This document shows, piece by piece, positions 38,468 through 49,742 of a stretch of DNA of 52,115 nucleotides. The DNA comes from a bacterium (GTDB taxonomy: Bacteria; Bacillota; Bacilli; Lactobacillales; Streptococcaceae). Location of the stretch: the NCBI GenBank assembly GCA_905221085.1, contig CAJNBT010000010.1, positions 1 to 52,115 of the forward strand, given 5' to 3'. The notes below the pieces were generated by a model, which had not been told where the DNA came from, made no database searches, and saw only the letters and a program-made list of their open reading frames with translations. Made by a program: the position numbers and the translations under genes. Positions within the stretch are counted from its first letter, which is position 1. Each line of letters starts with the position of its first letter.

Positions 38468-39751
38468 TTATTTAACTGTTGCTGTGCTTGTAATCAATTC
38501 AACAGCTTTTTTGATTGTGATGTCGTGTTTCAACATATCAGCTGAAAGCAAGCTTTGTACTTGTGCCACTTCCATGTTGTAATCTGCAGCCAATTGCTCG
38601 ATTTCTTTTTGGATTTCTTCTTCTGAAGCGTCAAATCCTTCAGCTTTGGCAACTGCTTCGATAACAAGGTTAGTCTTAGTACGTGACTCAGCTTCTGCTT
38701 GGTATTGATTGTGAAGGTCTTCTTGAGTAGTTCCAGTGATTTGGAAGTACATGTCAGGGTTGATACCTTGACGTTGCAAGTTTCCAAGGAATTCGTTTAC
38801 TGAACGGTGAACTTCTTCGTGGATCATTTCTTCTGGAAGTTCTACGATTTCAGCGTTTTCTACAGCTTTATCAATTGCTGCACCTTCAACTGCATCTTTG
38901 TAAGCTTCTTCTTTAGCTGCAGCCAATTCCTTGCGGTATTTTTCTTTCAATTCAGCAAGTGTTTCAACTTCTTCGTCGATGTCTTTTGCAAGCTCATCGT
39001 CAAGAGCTGGAACTTCTTTAGCTTTTACTTCGTGGATAGTTGTCACGAATTTAGCTTCTTTACCTGCAAGGTCTTCTGCTTGGTAGTCTTCTGGGAATGT
39101 TACAACTACATCAACAGTTTCGCCAGCTGAGTGACCTACCAATTGGTCTTCAAAACCAGGGATGAATTGACCTGAACCAAGTCCAAGTGAGAAGTTTTCA
39201 CCTTTTCCACCGTCAAATTCAACACCATCGATAGAACCAACGAAGTCGATGACAACAGTATCGCCGTTTTCAGCAGCAGCTTCTTTGATAACCAATTCAG
39301 CCAAGTTGTTGCGTTCGCGTTCGATACGCTCTTCAACGTCAGCGTCAGTTACTTCTTTTTCTACATCAACTGATACTTCAAGGTTTTTGTAGTCACCCAA
39401 TTTTACTTCAGGTTTTGTAACGACTTCAGCAGTGATAACCCAGTCTTGACCTTTTTCCATTGAAGTTACGTCAATTTTTGGTTGAGCAACGACTTCAAGA
39501 CCAGCTTCTTTTACAGCTGCTTCATAAGCGTTTGGCAAAAGAGCGTTCATAACGTCTTGATAAAGTGACTCTTCACCAAATTTTTTGTCGAAGATAGGGC
39601 GTGGAAGGTGACCTTTACGGAAACCTGGAACATTAAGAGATTTCTTCACTGAGTTGAAGACACGGTCCAATTCTGGTTTGATTTGGTCTTGAGAGATAGT
39701 GAAAGTCAAGACACCACGGTTTGTTTCTTTGTTTTCAAATGATACAGACAT
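38468..39751 (-). CDS. tig: Trigger factor
   Basis: Ribosome-bound chaperone and prolyl isomerase, 427 residues. The N-terminal ribosome-binding domain includes the signature [17 protein letters not shown] (about 44-60). The central FKBP-type isomerase domain (about 160-245) has [21 protein letters not shown]. The helical C-terminal chaperone domain completes the protein. The acidic, lysine-rich composition is typical. Its own promoter is at 39789-39818; the downstream spacer is a BOX. Confidence 0.97.
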   Translation of the reverse strand: MSVSFENKETNRGVLTFTISQDQIKPELDRVFNSVKKSLNVPGFRKGHLPRPIFDKKFGEESLYQDVMNALLPNAYEAAVKEAGLEVVAQPKIDVTSMEKGQDWVITAEVVTKPEVKLGDYKNLEVSVDVEKEVTDADVEERIERERNNLAELVIKEAAAENGDTVVIDFVGSIDGVEFDGGKGENFSLGLGSGQFIPGFEDQLVGHSAGETVDVVVTFPEDYQAEDLAGKEAKFVTTIHEVKAKEVPALDDELAKDIDEEVETLAELKEKYRKELAAAKEEAYKDAVEGAAIDKAVENAEIVELPEEMIHEEVHRSVNEFLGNLQRQGINPDMYFQITGTTQEDLHNQYQAEAESRTKTNLVIEAVAKAEGFDASEEEIQKEIEQLAADYNMEVAQVQSLLSADMLKHDITIKKAVELITSTATVK

Positions 39752-39788
39752 TCTGTCATTTCTCCTTAAAATTTTTTAAATACAGTCT

Positions 39789-39818
39789 ATTATAACATAA
39801 ATGGATGACTTTTTTCAA
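39789..39818 (-). promoter_or_regulatory. tig promoter
   Basis: Minus-strand -35 TTGAAA (39813-39818), 18-base spacer, -10 TATAAT (39789-39794) preceded by TG at the extended -10 position. About 40 bases before the start; RBS AAGGAG. Confidence 0.7.
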
Positions 39819-39925
39819 GTAATGACTGCGCTTTTCAATCATGCTGGAAGTATGGTTTCTTCTTGGTTTTCTTTAGGTTTCGAATATAATTTTATAAAAG
39901 ATGTTTAATGATGGCTGATTACAGT

Positions 39926-39970
39926 AAAAAACGAATCGCCCAAACATTCCTCGTTAGGCGATTCGTTTTT
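39926..39970 (-). terminator. Terminator of the choline-binding gene pair
   Basis: AAAAACGAATCGCC and its exact complement GGCGATTCGTTTTT close a 16-base loop. It sits immediately after the stop codon at 39972. Confidence 0.85.
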
Positions 39971-39971
39971 C

Positions 39972-41162
39972 TTATTTCACAACAGAAACATTGCCTGTTG
40001 AACCGTCATATCGAACAGTTTCTCCATAAAAACCTGAAATTCCTTTTTCAATATGCTCACGGAAATCATTAGGTAAAACTTTCATCTTCACGATTTCACC
40101 AGATTCATCTGCATAGCCTAAAATATGGTGATCTTTATATGATAATCCGTCCATAAACATTGTGAAATATCCAGTTACAAGTTTACCATTATGATCATTG
40201 ACATCTCTTAGATAAAGTTTGTTATCATTAATCGTCAATCCAGATGATTCTAGACTAATAACTGGACTTGAGTTTTTAAGATAAAGTTCAGACCCAACTT
40301 TTTGAATAGGGAAGTGAGTAGTGAATTCTGGTAGACTCGCAACCTTACGTCCATCAGCTCCAAAGTAATATTTATTTGGTAAGTTTTGGAAATTCTTTAT
40401 GACAGCTTTAGGATCAATTTCTTCCCCTGGTTTTTTATTATCAGTAATGGCATCTAGAGTATTTCGTTTTATATCGCCAATCTTTTGATAAGAAAAACGT
40501 TCAACAATAGGTTTGATATACCAGGCATTCTTTTCGATAACAACTCCATCTTTCTTATGAACAAGGTGATAGTCATAACCATCAGACAAAGTAACGATAT
40601 CTGTAATAACTGTATCATCAAAAGGATCTTGTTCAACTTCACTTGGAAGTCTGGTTAACATATAACCATCCTTACCAATGACATAACTTTCCCCATCGCT
40701 TGCTGGAACAGCTCTATCTGCTACCATAGCACCTGAGTTTTCAAAGTAAGACCATTGGCCATTTGCTGTAGCCCATCCTGTTGCCATAGCGCCACTGCCT
40801 TTGAGATAGTACCAAGTAGATCCTTCTTTATACCAACCAGTACGCATAGCGCCACTATTTGCGAGTGAATACCATGTGCTACCTTCCTTGTACCAGCCAG
40901 TACGCATAGCGCCACTATCTGCTAGTGAATACCATGTATTTCCGTCTTTGAGCCAGCCTGTCTGCATGTTACCAGAAGCGTCAAAGTGGTACCAAGAGCC
41001 AGCATTTTGCACCCATTTGTTTTTAGCGAGACTGCCATCTTGTGAAAGATTCCAGTCAGCACCACTTTTAACCCAAGTATCTGCAGCCTGTGCTTGATTG
41101 ATAGACAAAAGTAGACCAGCACCTGCAAGCAAACCAAGTGTAAGTAGTTTAGATTTTTTCAT
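39972..41162 (-). CDS. Choline-binding surface protein with unrecognised C-terminal domain
   Basis: 396 residues from ATG 41162 (RBS GGAGG, 8-base spacing); an upstream TTG at 41177 overlaps the RBS and is not used. Signal peptide about 1-26, ending QAQA. About six choline-binding repeats follow (TGWYKEGSTWYSLANSGAMR type, about 30-165), so here the wall-binding module is N-terminal. The last about 220 residues (from YVIGKDGYML) have no tryptophan-repeat pattern. They hold alternating polar beta-like stretches (YYFGADGRKVASLP, ELYLKNSSPV, KLYLRDVNDH) that I do not recognise. Lies 52 bases after the NlpC/P60 gene with no terminator between, so probably cotranscribed. Binds phosphocholine on teichoic acids by family knowledge; its effector role is unknown. 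Confidence 0.85.
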   Translation of the reverse strand: MKKSKLLTLGLLAGAGLLLSINQAQAADTWVKSGADWNLSQDGSLAKNKWVQNAGSWYHFDASGNMQTGWLKDGNTWYSLADSGAMRTGWYKEGSTWYSLANSGAMRTGWYKEGSTWYYLKGSGAMATGWATANGQWSYFENSGAMVADRAVPASDGESYVIGKDGYMLTRLPSEVEQDPFDDTVITDIVTLSDGYDYHLVHKKDGVVIEKNAWYIKPIVERFSYQKIGDIKRNTLDAITDNKKPGEEIDPKAVIKNFQNLPNKYYFGADGRKVASLPEFTTHFPIQKVGSELYLKNSSPVISLESSGLTINDNKLYLRDVNDHNGKLVTGYFTMFMDGLSYKDHHILGYADESGEIVKMKVLPNDFREHIEKGISGFYGETVRYDGSTGNVSVVK

Positions 41163-41214
41163 AGCTATTTCCTCCAATTAATAACAAATTATTTATGACA
41201 TTTAAAATTTATTG

Positions 41215-42111
41215 CTACCAAACTCGTCTAGATCCGTCAATAGATCCAATGTATTCATTGTTAGTTATGTTTACAAATTTTCTTACAGAGTTTGCGTGAA
41301 CCACTTGATTACCACCAATATTAATTCCCACATGCTCAAGATTATTAAAGAAAATTAAATCTCCAGGTTTTTCACTACCAGTTACATCAATTCCTTGATT
41401 AAATTGAGTTCTAGTATCAGTTCCTAAGTAAATGTCAAAATTTTTATATATAGCATATGTAAATCCAGAACAGTCAACACCTACAGAAAGGTCTCTACCA
41501 GCAAGTTCATATGGCAAGACAGGAATTTTATTTGCAAACGTCTTAGCATATTCAGCTACAGCTTCTCCTTTATTTTCAACTAGTACTCCACTTGTCCTAA
41601 AGAAATAAGGAGTATCTCCAACTCGATTATAACCAGTTAACATAGCACCATCATTTGAAAGATAATACCAATTACCATCTGGGTTAATCCACTCATTTGA
41701 TTTCATCCAACCTTGATCATCAAAATAATACCATTTCTCATCTAACAATTCCCAATGTTTAGCATACCCACCTGAACTATATTTGAACCACCAGCGACCA
41801 TCTGTTTTCATCCAAGTTCCTTTATCATCTCTATTTTGATTAAATGCTATTTTTTCTTGATTACTTTCTACTTGAGTTAATTCTCTAGGAGAAAATCCTA
41901 CCAACTTAACTTGTTCTGCATCTTCAACCTTAATTTTACCTTCTTTAACAAGTTGATCAATTGCTTCTTTCTCGCTTGTATACTGTGAAATTGTTTGTGA
42001 TGTAGTCACTTTAGTGGTAGACGTTGTAGTTTCTGCATTAACTACATAAGTAGTTGATAGTAAAGCTCCTGAAGTAAGTAATAAAGCTGCATAAGTAATA
42101 TATTTTTTCAT
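41215..42111 (-). CDS. Choline-binding NlpC/P60 peptidoglycan endopeptidase
   Basis: 298 residues. Signal peptide about 1-26 (ends VVNA), a Thr/Ser-rich then helical linker (27-95), three to four degenerate choline-binding repeats (about 98-178, WYYFDDQGWM and WYYLSNDGAML), then a C-terminal NlpC/P60 domain with Cys214 (VDCSGF), His260 (LEHVGI) and His272 (VVHANS). The GDLIFF motif before the first His is typical. Predicted to cut the peptide stems of peptidoglycan outside the cell, as a wall hydrolase or competitor-lysing enzyme. I do not match it to a named pneumococcal Cbp. RBS AAAGGA. Its leader carries an odd minimal ORF at 42168-42179. Confidence 0.87.
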   Translation of the reverse strand: MKKYITYAALLLTSGALLSTTYVVNAETTTSTTKVTTSQTISQYTSEKEAIDQLVKEGKIKVEDAEQVKLVGFSPRELTQVESNQEKIAFNQNRDDKGTWMKTDGRWWFKYSSGGYAKHWELLDEKWYYFDDQGWMKSNEWINPDGNWYYLSNDGAMLTGYNRVGDTPYFFRTSGVLVENKGEAVAEYAKTFANKIPVLPYELAGRDLSVGVDCSGFTYAIYKNFDIYLGTDTRTQFNQGIDVTGSEKPGDLIFFNNLEHVGINIGGNQVVHANSVRKFVNITNNEYIGSIDGSRRVW

Positions 42112-42167
42112 GACAAAAATCCTTTCTTCAAAATTCCTTAACGCTCTAGTGACCTTATTTTGATAAT

Positions 42168-42179
42168 TTACGGGGACAT
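42168..42179 (-). other. Minimal leader ORF (three codons) with consensus Shine-Dalgarno
   Basis: The minus strand has AAAAGGAGG (42188-42196), then ATG TCC CCG TAA starting at 42179, within the predicted 5' UTR of the NlpC/P60 gene. It encodes Met-Ser-Pro then stop. It could be a regulatory uORF or a recombination scar that left an RBS behind. Confidence 0.4.
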
Positions 42180-42253
42180 GATTTTAACCTCCTTTTGAGT
42201 TCATATTAATCTTTTTTTATAATCAATATATTATTTTATCTATTTATAACTCT

Positions 42254-42282
42254 ATTCTACTCCCCTATAAAATGAATGTCAA
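42254..42282 (-). promoter_or_regulatory. Promoter of the choline-binding gene pair
   Basis: Minus-strand -35 TTGACA (42277-42282), 17-base spacer, -10 TAGAAT (42254-42259). Gives a leader of about 135 bases before the start at 42111. Confidence 0.7.
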
Positions 42283-42391
42283 CAAATAACATAAAAATAT
42301 TGTGAAAAAATTATTTTATCACGCTAGAGATACTTACTCGCTTCTTTGATACTAAATCAAATCATTTCTCCAACATTATTTTATATAACTA

Positions 42392-43024
42392 CTAAAACTC
42401 CTCATGCCTCACCAAGTGGTGCTGAAAGGCATAGACCGCAGCCTGGGTACGATCGCTGACTTCCAGCTTGGCAAGGATATTGGACACGTGGGTCTTGACC
42501 GTCTTGAGAGAGATGAAGAGTTCATCTGCGATACGTTGATTTTCATAGCCCTTGGCGATGAGTTGAAGTACGTCTCGCTCACGCGCAGTCAGGTCCTCAT
42601 GTAGTTCTATGTGATTGCGATGGTATTCAACCTTCTTACTGACCTCTTGCTCAATGGCCAACTCGCCAGCAGCCACCTTACGGACAGCATGGAGCAATTC
42701 ATCTGCACTAGAAGTTTTGAGCATATAGCCCCGAGCACCAGCATTCAAGACAGGCATGATTTTTTCATTGTCCAAGTACGAAGTCACAATCAAAATCCTG
42801 GCTTCAGGCCATTCTTTGAGGATAGCCAAGGTTGCATCAATCCCATTCATCTCAGGCATGACAATATCCATGACAATAACATCTGGACGCAGTTCCAAGG
42901 CCAAATCAATCCCTTGAGACCCGTTGGACGCCTCCCCTACAACTTCTACATCGTCTTGGAGGTCAAAGTAGCTTTTCAAGCCCAATCGGACCATTTCATG
43001 GTCATCTACTAGTAAAATTTTCAT
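42392..43024 (-). CDS. liaR: LiaR-type response regulator (TCS03)
   Basis: NarL/LuxR-family regulator of 210 residues. The receiver domain has the acidic pair Asp7/Asp8, the phospho-acceptor Asp53 (VMDIVMPEMNG) and a conserved Thr and Lys (IVTSY; MLKTSS). The C-terminal helix-turn-helix runs LTARERDVLQLIAKG...LFISLKTVKTHVSNILAKL. Encoded 9 bases after the kinase. In pneumococci this system responds to cell-wall antibiotics and bacteriocins; the targets are not visible here. Confidence 0.92.
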   Translation of the reverse strand: MKILLVDDHEMVRLGLKSYFDLQDDVEVVGEASNGSQGIDLALELRPDVIVMDIVMPEMNGIDATLAILKEWPEARILIVTSYLDNEKIMPVLNAGARGYMLKTSSADELLHAVRKVAAGELAIEQEVSKKVEYHRNHIELHEDLTARERDVLQLIAKGYENQRIADELFISLKTVKTHVSNILAKLEVSDRTQAAVYAFQHHLVRHEEF

Positions 43025-43033
43025 CTTTACTCC

Positions 43034-44032
43034 TTATAGTTCCTTATCAAGCAGGGGAATACGGATATCAACCGCCAGCCCTTGCTTGGGAGATGTCAAT
43101 AACTGAACCGTCCCTGCCATATCTTCAACCCGCTCCTTGATATTGCGGAGTCCATAACTCAGGTCATCTAAACTCCCCAACTGGAAACCAATCCCATTGT
43201 CCACCACCTTCAGTTGCAATTCAAAATCCGTCTGATAGAGATAGACATCCAGACAAGATGCCTGGGCATGGCGAAGGGTATTGCTGATTAACTCTTGCAG
43301 GATACGGAAGATATGCTCCTCGATTTTCTTAGGCAATTTCATCACATTTTGCTTGAAACCAACCTTGAGATCACTCTTGTCCTCAAGCTCTTTTAAGAGG
43401 ATTTGAATCCCTTCAACCAGACTCTTCTGCTCCAGCTCAACTGGTCGCAAATGCAAGAGTAAGACCCGCAAATCCTTCTGGGCTGTTTCTAAAATAGCTG
43501 TGACACTCTGCAACTGGGTCTGCATCTTTTCTCTATCCAATTTCAATGCCTGCTGACTGATACCTGACAAAATCATGTGGGCCGCAAACAACTCCTGACT
43601 GACTGTATCATGCAAATCCCGAGCAATCCGCTTCCGTTCTTTCTCGATGATTTCCTCTTCCTGATCAAGACTGTGATTTTCAGCTTTTTGAAGAGCTTCT
43701 GTCAAAAGGTTAAGTTTACCTGACAAGGACTTGAAACTGGCATCCAAGTCTGGATCTGTAACCTGAAGCACTTCTTGCCCCGCCAATAAACGCTTGAGAT
43801 TAGCCTGCATTTTTCTTAGAGAAAGCTCTTCGACACCTCGCCAAAACAGGGCCAAGAGAAAGGTCATGGACATACTGAAGACCAATAACAAAAAAACAAA
43901 TTTTTCTGTTTTTTCGACATCGTGCAAGAAAATAGACCAGTCAAAGTCAAGGATTTCCATCAAGCTGTGGGAGAAAAACAAGACAAATAATAAGGAGGTG
44001 AGAACAATAATGACATAAGCTTGTTTTTTCAT
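43034..44032 (-). CDS. liaS: LiaS-type sensor histidine kinase (TCS03)
   Basis: 332 residues. Two membrane helices (about 5-25 and 46-66) flank a very short extracellular loop, as expected for an intramembrane-sensing kinase. The HisKA_3 box has phospho-accepting His141 (RIARDLHDTVSQE), and the ATPase domain has ELISNTLRHAQAS and DNGIGF plus YGLRNIKERV. Overlaps liaF by 4 bases. LiaF normally holds LiaS inactive until the membrane is stressed. Confidence 0.92.
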   Translation of the reverse strand: MKKQAYVIIVLTSLLFVLFFSHSLMEILDFDWSIFLHDVEKTEKFVFLLLVFSMSMTFLLALFWRGVEELSLRKMQANLKRLLAGQEVLQVTDPDLDASFKSLSGKLNLLTEALQKAENHSLDQEEEIIEKERKRIARDLHDTVSQELFAAHMILSGISQQALKLDREKMQTQLQSVTAILETAQKDLRVLLLHLRPVELEQKSLVEGIQILLKELEDKSDLKVGFKQNVMKLPKKIEEHIFRILQELISNTLRHAQASCLDVYLYQTDFELQLKVVDNGIGFQLGSLDDLSYGLRNIKERVEDMAGTVQLLTSPKQGLAVDIRIPLLDKEL

Positions 44033-44727
44033 CCTCTGACCACCTCAACATCCCCAATCACAGTGGTCAAGAGAATCTTGACACTCTTGTTACTCTTAAG
44101 ATAGTCTCTTGTTTCTTGATGATAGTGTTCATTGCGGAGGGCTCGCTTGGGCTGGTTGAAAAAAGTCAAATCACCATAGAGACAATTAACGCTGAGACTG
44201 ACTTCCACATCTACAGGTACGATGATTTTGGTCGTTCCTACCATCTTTCTTAGGATAATGACATTATCGTGATTTGTTAGGATGACCCTCTCCAGATGAA
44301 TAGTGTCCTTACCCATGAGGCGAAAGAGATTGATATCATCAAACTGGCAAGTCTGGTAACTTGAAAAATGATGGAGATTACCAAACCAACGATTTTTCTC
44401 CTTCTTAACCGTTACCACCTCTTCAAAAACCAAATTGGTCTGCTCTTTTTCCTGGTTCATCATCGGATAAAGAAGAAAGAGGCTATAGATAACCGCAACG
44501 AAAATAGCTAAAATCACAAAAGGATTGAGCATGACGATGAAAAAGAAGAGAATGGTTGCCACCACTAAAAGAAGATTATTCCCCTCCTTACCAGTGTAAT
44601 AGCGAATCAAAAGCAAAAAGAGGAATAGAATCAGCAGAAAACGCGAAAAATGCTCTGATACCATCAAAATCAGAGCTCCTGTCAACAGACAGGTTTCGAT
44701 AAATAAAAAGATTTTAAATTTTCTCAT
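44029..44727 (-). CDS. liaF: LiaF-like membrane inhibitor
   Basis: 232 residues. About four N-terminal membrane helices (1-105) are followed by a soluble beta-rich C-terminal domain (about 125-232, including IVPVDVEVSLSVN and VKILLTTVIGDVEVVRG) typical of LiaF/DUF2154-like proteins. First gene of liaF-liaS-liaR, which has its own extended -10 promoter and sits after the mevalonate operon terminator. Confidence 0.9.
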   Translation of the reverse strand: MRKFKIFLFIETCLLTGALILMVSEHFSRFLLILFLFLLLIRYYTGKEGNNLLLVVATILFFFIVMLNPFVILAIFVAVIYSLFLLYPMMNQEKEQTNLVFEEVVTVKKEKNRWFGNLHHFSSYQTCQFDDINLFRLMGKDTIHLERVILTNHDNVIILRKMVGTTKIIVPVDVEVSLSVNCLYGDLTFFNQPKRALRNEHYHQETRDYLKSNKSVKILLTTVIGDVEVVRG

Positions 44728-44747
44728 AGGTTGATCCTCTCCCTTCT

Positions 44748-44756
44748 ATTTTATCA
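44748..44756 (-). promoter_or_regulatory. liaFSR promoter, extended -10
   Basis: The minus strand reads TGATAAAAT (-10 TAAAAT at 44748-44753), about 20 bases before the liaF start. No good -35, which suits a promoter that needs an activator such as LiaR. Confidence 0.5.
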
Positions 44757-44790
44757 CAATTCAAAAAAGTCACCTCGGTCTGAAGATGGA

Positions 44791-46791
<2,001 letters not shown>

Positions 46792-46805
<14 letters not shown>

Positions 46806-47745
46806 CTTGGCTCAAATCCTTTGTTTTTGACACAATCAAGCGATAACGTTGACCGAAGATTTCAGATAAATGCTCCAAGTCTTTCTCTTGACAGAGGACT
46901 TTGACATTGGGACCAGCATCCATGGTAAAGTAGCAGGCTTCCCCTTGTCCACGAAGCTGGCGGACAAAGTCCATGGCTTCATAGCTTGCATCCGTCAGAT
47001 AAGAAAAGGCTGGTGATGCTGTTTTGGTCGTAGCGTGCATAGCCAGGGCATTTTTTTCAGTCAATTCCCCAACATTGGTAAAGTCATTTTCCTTGAGATA
47101 AACCAGCATATCCTGATAGTCTTTCTCAGACTGACGGACCCAGTCATCAAAAGTCGTCGATGTTTCCACACAAAGTTTCATCCCATCACGGCTCGAGATT
47201 GGTTTTTTCTTGTCCTCTAACACCAACATAATCATAGCTAGTTTCAAGTCTGTCTCTACAGGATAAATTTCCCCACTATCCTTATCCCAGGCACCGAGTG
47301 GTCCATAAAAACTCCTAGAGGAAGATCCTGAGGCAAACTTAGCCTCCTGTGCCAACTGACTTCTATCCAATCCAAGCTGAAAATAAGCATTGCAAGCCTT
47401 GACCAAGGCAGACAAACCACTAGAACTTGATGATAAGCCAGCTGCGGTAGGCATATTGTTCTGAGTATCGATACGGACAAAACCTTCCCCAGCTGGACGG
47501 TAGCGGTCAATAATCTTACTCATCTTGGCATGCTCAGCCTCATTTTGTAACTGACCATTGATATAAAAGGCATCAGCAGTCGCATCCGTCGGTAGAGATG
47601 ACAAAGTCGTCTCCGTGTACATATTTTCCAAAGTCAGAGAGATACTGCTAGTAGCAGGCACCATCTCTTTCTCTTTTTTCTTTCCCCAATATTTGATAAT
47701 AGCAATATTTGCGTAAGAACGTACTGTTACAGGCTCTCTATCCAT
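46792..47745 (-). CDS. mvaD: Diphosphomevalonate decarboxylase
   Basis: 317 residues, GHMP fold. Converts mevalonate diphosphate to IPP with ATP. N-terminal RSYANIAIIKYWGKK, ATP-binding loop PTAAGLSSSSSGLSAL, and C-terminal DAGPNVKVLC. Second gene of the operon, overlapping both neighbours. Confidence 0.97.
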
Positions 47746-48605
47746 GTCTGAACAGCTCCTTTCTCTTCTAATCTTTCTGCTAGTTCTTGAGCTTGAGTCA
47801 AATTGGTTGCCAAGGCTATGATACAGCCTCCTAGTCCACCACCGCTCATCTTGGAACCCAGAGCACCATGGCTAAGAGCCGTTTCTACCAGATGGTCTGC
47901 CTCAGGGCTACTGACACCAATTTCTTTTAAATGTAAATGGGCTTGACTGAGGATTTGTCCCAATGCTTCAGCATCTTTTTGTGAAATCGCATCCTCTGCC
48001 TGCTGGGTCAATTCTCCCAAGGCATGCAAAAACGGTAGGGCATTCTTACCCTTGTTTTGAACCACTTGAATAGCTTCACGAGTATGGCCATAAACACCCG
48101 TATCAGCAATGACCAAATAGGCGGATAGAGCCATCTCAAGCTCTGTAAATCCTACGTTCTTGATAAAGCGAATAGGCTGGTCACTGAGACAGGTCTTAGC
48201 ATCCAAACCACTAGGATTCATATGGGCAATCATTTCCGCCCGATTGACCAAGATTTCTAGTACATCATGAGGCAGGTCTACCTGATAGTAGTCAAATACC
48301 GCACGAATGGCCGCTATACTGATAGCAGCTGACGAACCCATTCCCCGTTTCTCAGGGATAGCCGAGTCTATCTCACAACGAATGCAGGCTTCTTTGATAT
48401 CCAAATACTCAAGCGAAGCATAAACCGCCATGGACAAGGTATCCTCCTCATAGAGGCGCCAAGAACTTTCAGCAGGAACCACCTTACAAGTCACCTCCAC
48501 CTCCAAAAGAGGTAGGGAAATAGCAGGATAACCATAAACGACCGCATGCTCCCCTATTAAAATAATCTTACTATGCGCCTGACCGACACCAAGTTTTTTT
48601 GTCAT
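47727..48605 (-). CDS. mvaK1: Mevalonate kinase
   Basis: First kinase of the lower mevalonate pathway, 292 residues. GHMP motifs: GEHAVVYGYPAISLPL near the N-terminus, EKRGMGSSAAISIAAIRA in the ATP loop, and KMSGGGLGGCIIAL near the C-terminus. Heads the mvaK1-mvaD-mvaK2-fni operon. Mevalonate itself must come from HMG-CoA synthase and reductase genes elsewhere. Product IPP feeds undecaprenyl phosphate for wall synthesis. Promoter not obvious; upstream lies the terminator of the next gene. Confidence 0.96.
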   Translation of the reverse strand: MTKKLGVGQAHSKIILIGEHAVVYGYPAISLPLLEVEVTCKVVPAESSWRLYEEDTLSMAVYASLEYLDIKEACIRCEIDSAIPEKRGMGSSAAISIAAIRAVFDYYQVDLPHDVLEILVNRAEMIAHMNPSGLDAKTCLSDQPIRFIKNVGFTELEMALSAYLVIADTGVYGHTREAIQVVQNKGKNALPFLHALGELTQQAEDAISQKDAEALGQILSQAHLHLKEIGVSSPEADHLVETALSHGALGSKMSGGGLGGCIIALATNLTQAQELAERLEEKGAVQTWIESL

Positions 48606-48690
48606 ATTTTCCTTTTACTAGACGAATAAGCCGTCCCATTTTTCATACAAGTATTTATTCTTTCCTATCTATTTTATTATATTTTCACAA

Positions 48691-48718
48691 AAAAAGCGAT
48701 TGTTTCCTTTACAATCGC
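48691..48718 (-). terminator. Terminator of the CbpC/CbpJ-like gene
   Basis: GCGATTGT/ACAATCGC stem (48696-48703 and 48711-48718), followed on the minus strand by a T7 run. Confidence 0.8.
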
Positions 48719-48726
48719 CTCTTTCA

Positions 48727-49692
48727 TTATTGAACCCATTCGCCATTATAGTTGACGTAGTAGCCATCTACAGTGGTATTCACTGCTAAAGCACCTGAGC
48801 TATAAGCATAGTACCATTTGCCATTGACCTGGAACCAGCCAGTTGCCATAGCTCCTGATGAACGAAGATAGTACCACTTGTTCCCAAGGTTTTGCCAGCC
48901 CGTTTTCATATCACCATTTTCAGCATCTAGATAATACCAAGTTGAGCCGTCTTGATACCAGCCAGTTGCCATAGCTCCTGATGAACGGAGGTAGTACCAC
49001 TTGTTACCAAGATATTGCCAACCTGTTTGCATGATGCCAGTTGTTGGATCTAAGTAGTACCATGGAGCAGCTTTTAGCTTATCTTCATCATATGTAAGAG
49101 GAAAATCCTTAACCCAACCACGTGCTAGCTCCCCAACAGTCAATCTGTTGATGCGAGAATCAAAGCCACCATCCTTCAGTAAATAATACCAGTGCCCCTC
49201 ATCATAAATCCAACCAGTTTTTAAGGTGTGATAACTACGTTGATCTTCAAAATAATAGACTCGTTTCTCTGCTGGACTATTATATTGTTCCCCATGATGC
49301 TTGTTGACATTTGTAGCTGTTTTTGCTTCTAAAACTTGCTTACCAACAAATTCTTGTAATACCCCATCTTGACCAAAGTAAAACCAATCTGGTCTAAAAG
49401 CAATATCTTGCCTTATAGAAGAACCAATCGTCACCCCTTCGTGTGGAGCAGGTATATATTGCCAGCCGACAACCATCTCTCCAGATAAAGGATCAAAATA
49501 ATAGTACTTACCATCAATCACTCGCCAGTAGGTTTCTTTGAGTTCCCCCCTCTTGTAGTAGGTTCTACCATTTTCTTGGACAAATTGCCAACCTTCTGAA
49601 TCAGCATCATCCGCCAATACTGCACTTGTCGCTAGCAAACCAAAGAAAAAGACTGCTAATGCAATTTGCATCAATTTTTTTATTATTTTCAT
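48727..49692 (-). CDS. Choline-binding protein, CbpC/CbpJ-like
   Basis: 321 residues. Signal peptide about 1-27 (ends AVLA). A short opening repeat-like region (EGWQFVQENGRTYYKRG, WRVIDGKYYYFDP) precedes a divergent segment with NKHHGEQYNSPAEKRVYYFEDQ, then canonical choline-binding repeats (about 205-300, TGWQYLGNKWYYLRSSGAMA type), ending DGYYVNYNGEWVQ. Composition and location beside mvaK1 match pneumococcal CbpC/CbpJ by memory; I cannot decide which. Two repeat pairs (WYYLRSSGAMATGW) are nearly identical, so copy number may vary. RBS GGAGG and a consensus promoter precede it. Confidence 0.88.
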   Translation of the reverse strand: MKIIKKLMQIALAVFFFGLLATSAVLADDADSEGWQFVQENGRTYYKRGELKETYWRVIDGKYYYFDPLSGEMVVGWQYIPAPHEGVTIGSSIRQDIAFRPDWFYFGQDGVLQEFVGKQVLEAKTATNVNKHHGEQYNSPAEKRVYYFEDQRSYHTLKTGWIYDEGHWYYLLKDGGFDSRINRLTVGELARGWVKDFPLTYDEDKLKAAPWYYLDPTTGIMQTGWQYLGNKWYYLRSSGAMATGWYQDGSTWYYLDAENGDMKTGWQNLGNKWYYLRSSGAMATGWFQVNGKWYYAYSSGALAVNTTVDGYYVNYNGEWVQ

Positions 49693-49713
49693 TAGATATA
49701 TCCTCCTGCAAGA

Positions 49714-49742
49714 ATTATAGTAAAAATTAAATTGTATGTCAA
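49714..49742 (-). promoter_or_regulatory. Promoter of the CbpC/CbpJ-like gene
   Basis: Minus-strand TTGACA (49737-49742), 17-base spacer, TATAAT (49714-49719): full consensus, with a 5' UTR of only about 15 bases carrying the RBS. Predicted to be strong and constitutive. Confidence 0.85.

Noticed and set aside
38807..39130. 107-codon plus-strand frame rich in Phe/Ser/Cys
   Set aside because: Antisense shadow of the Glu/Lys-rich tig coding sequence, without an RBS.
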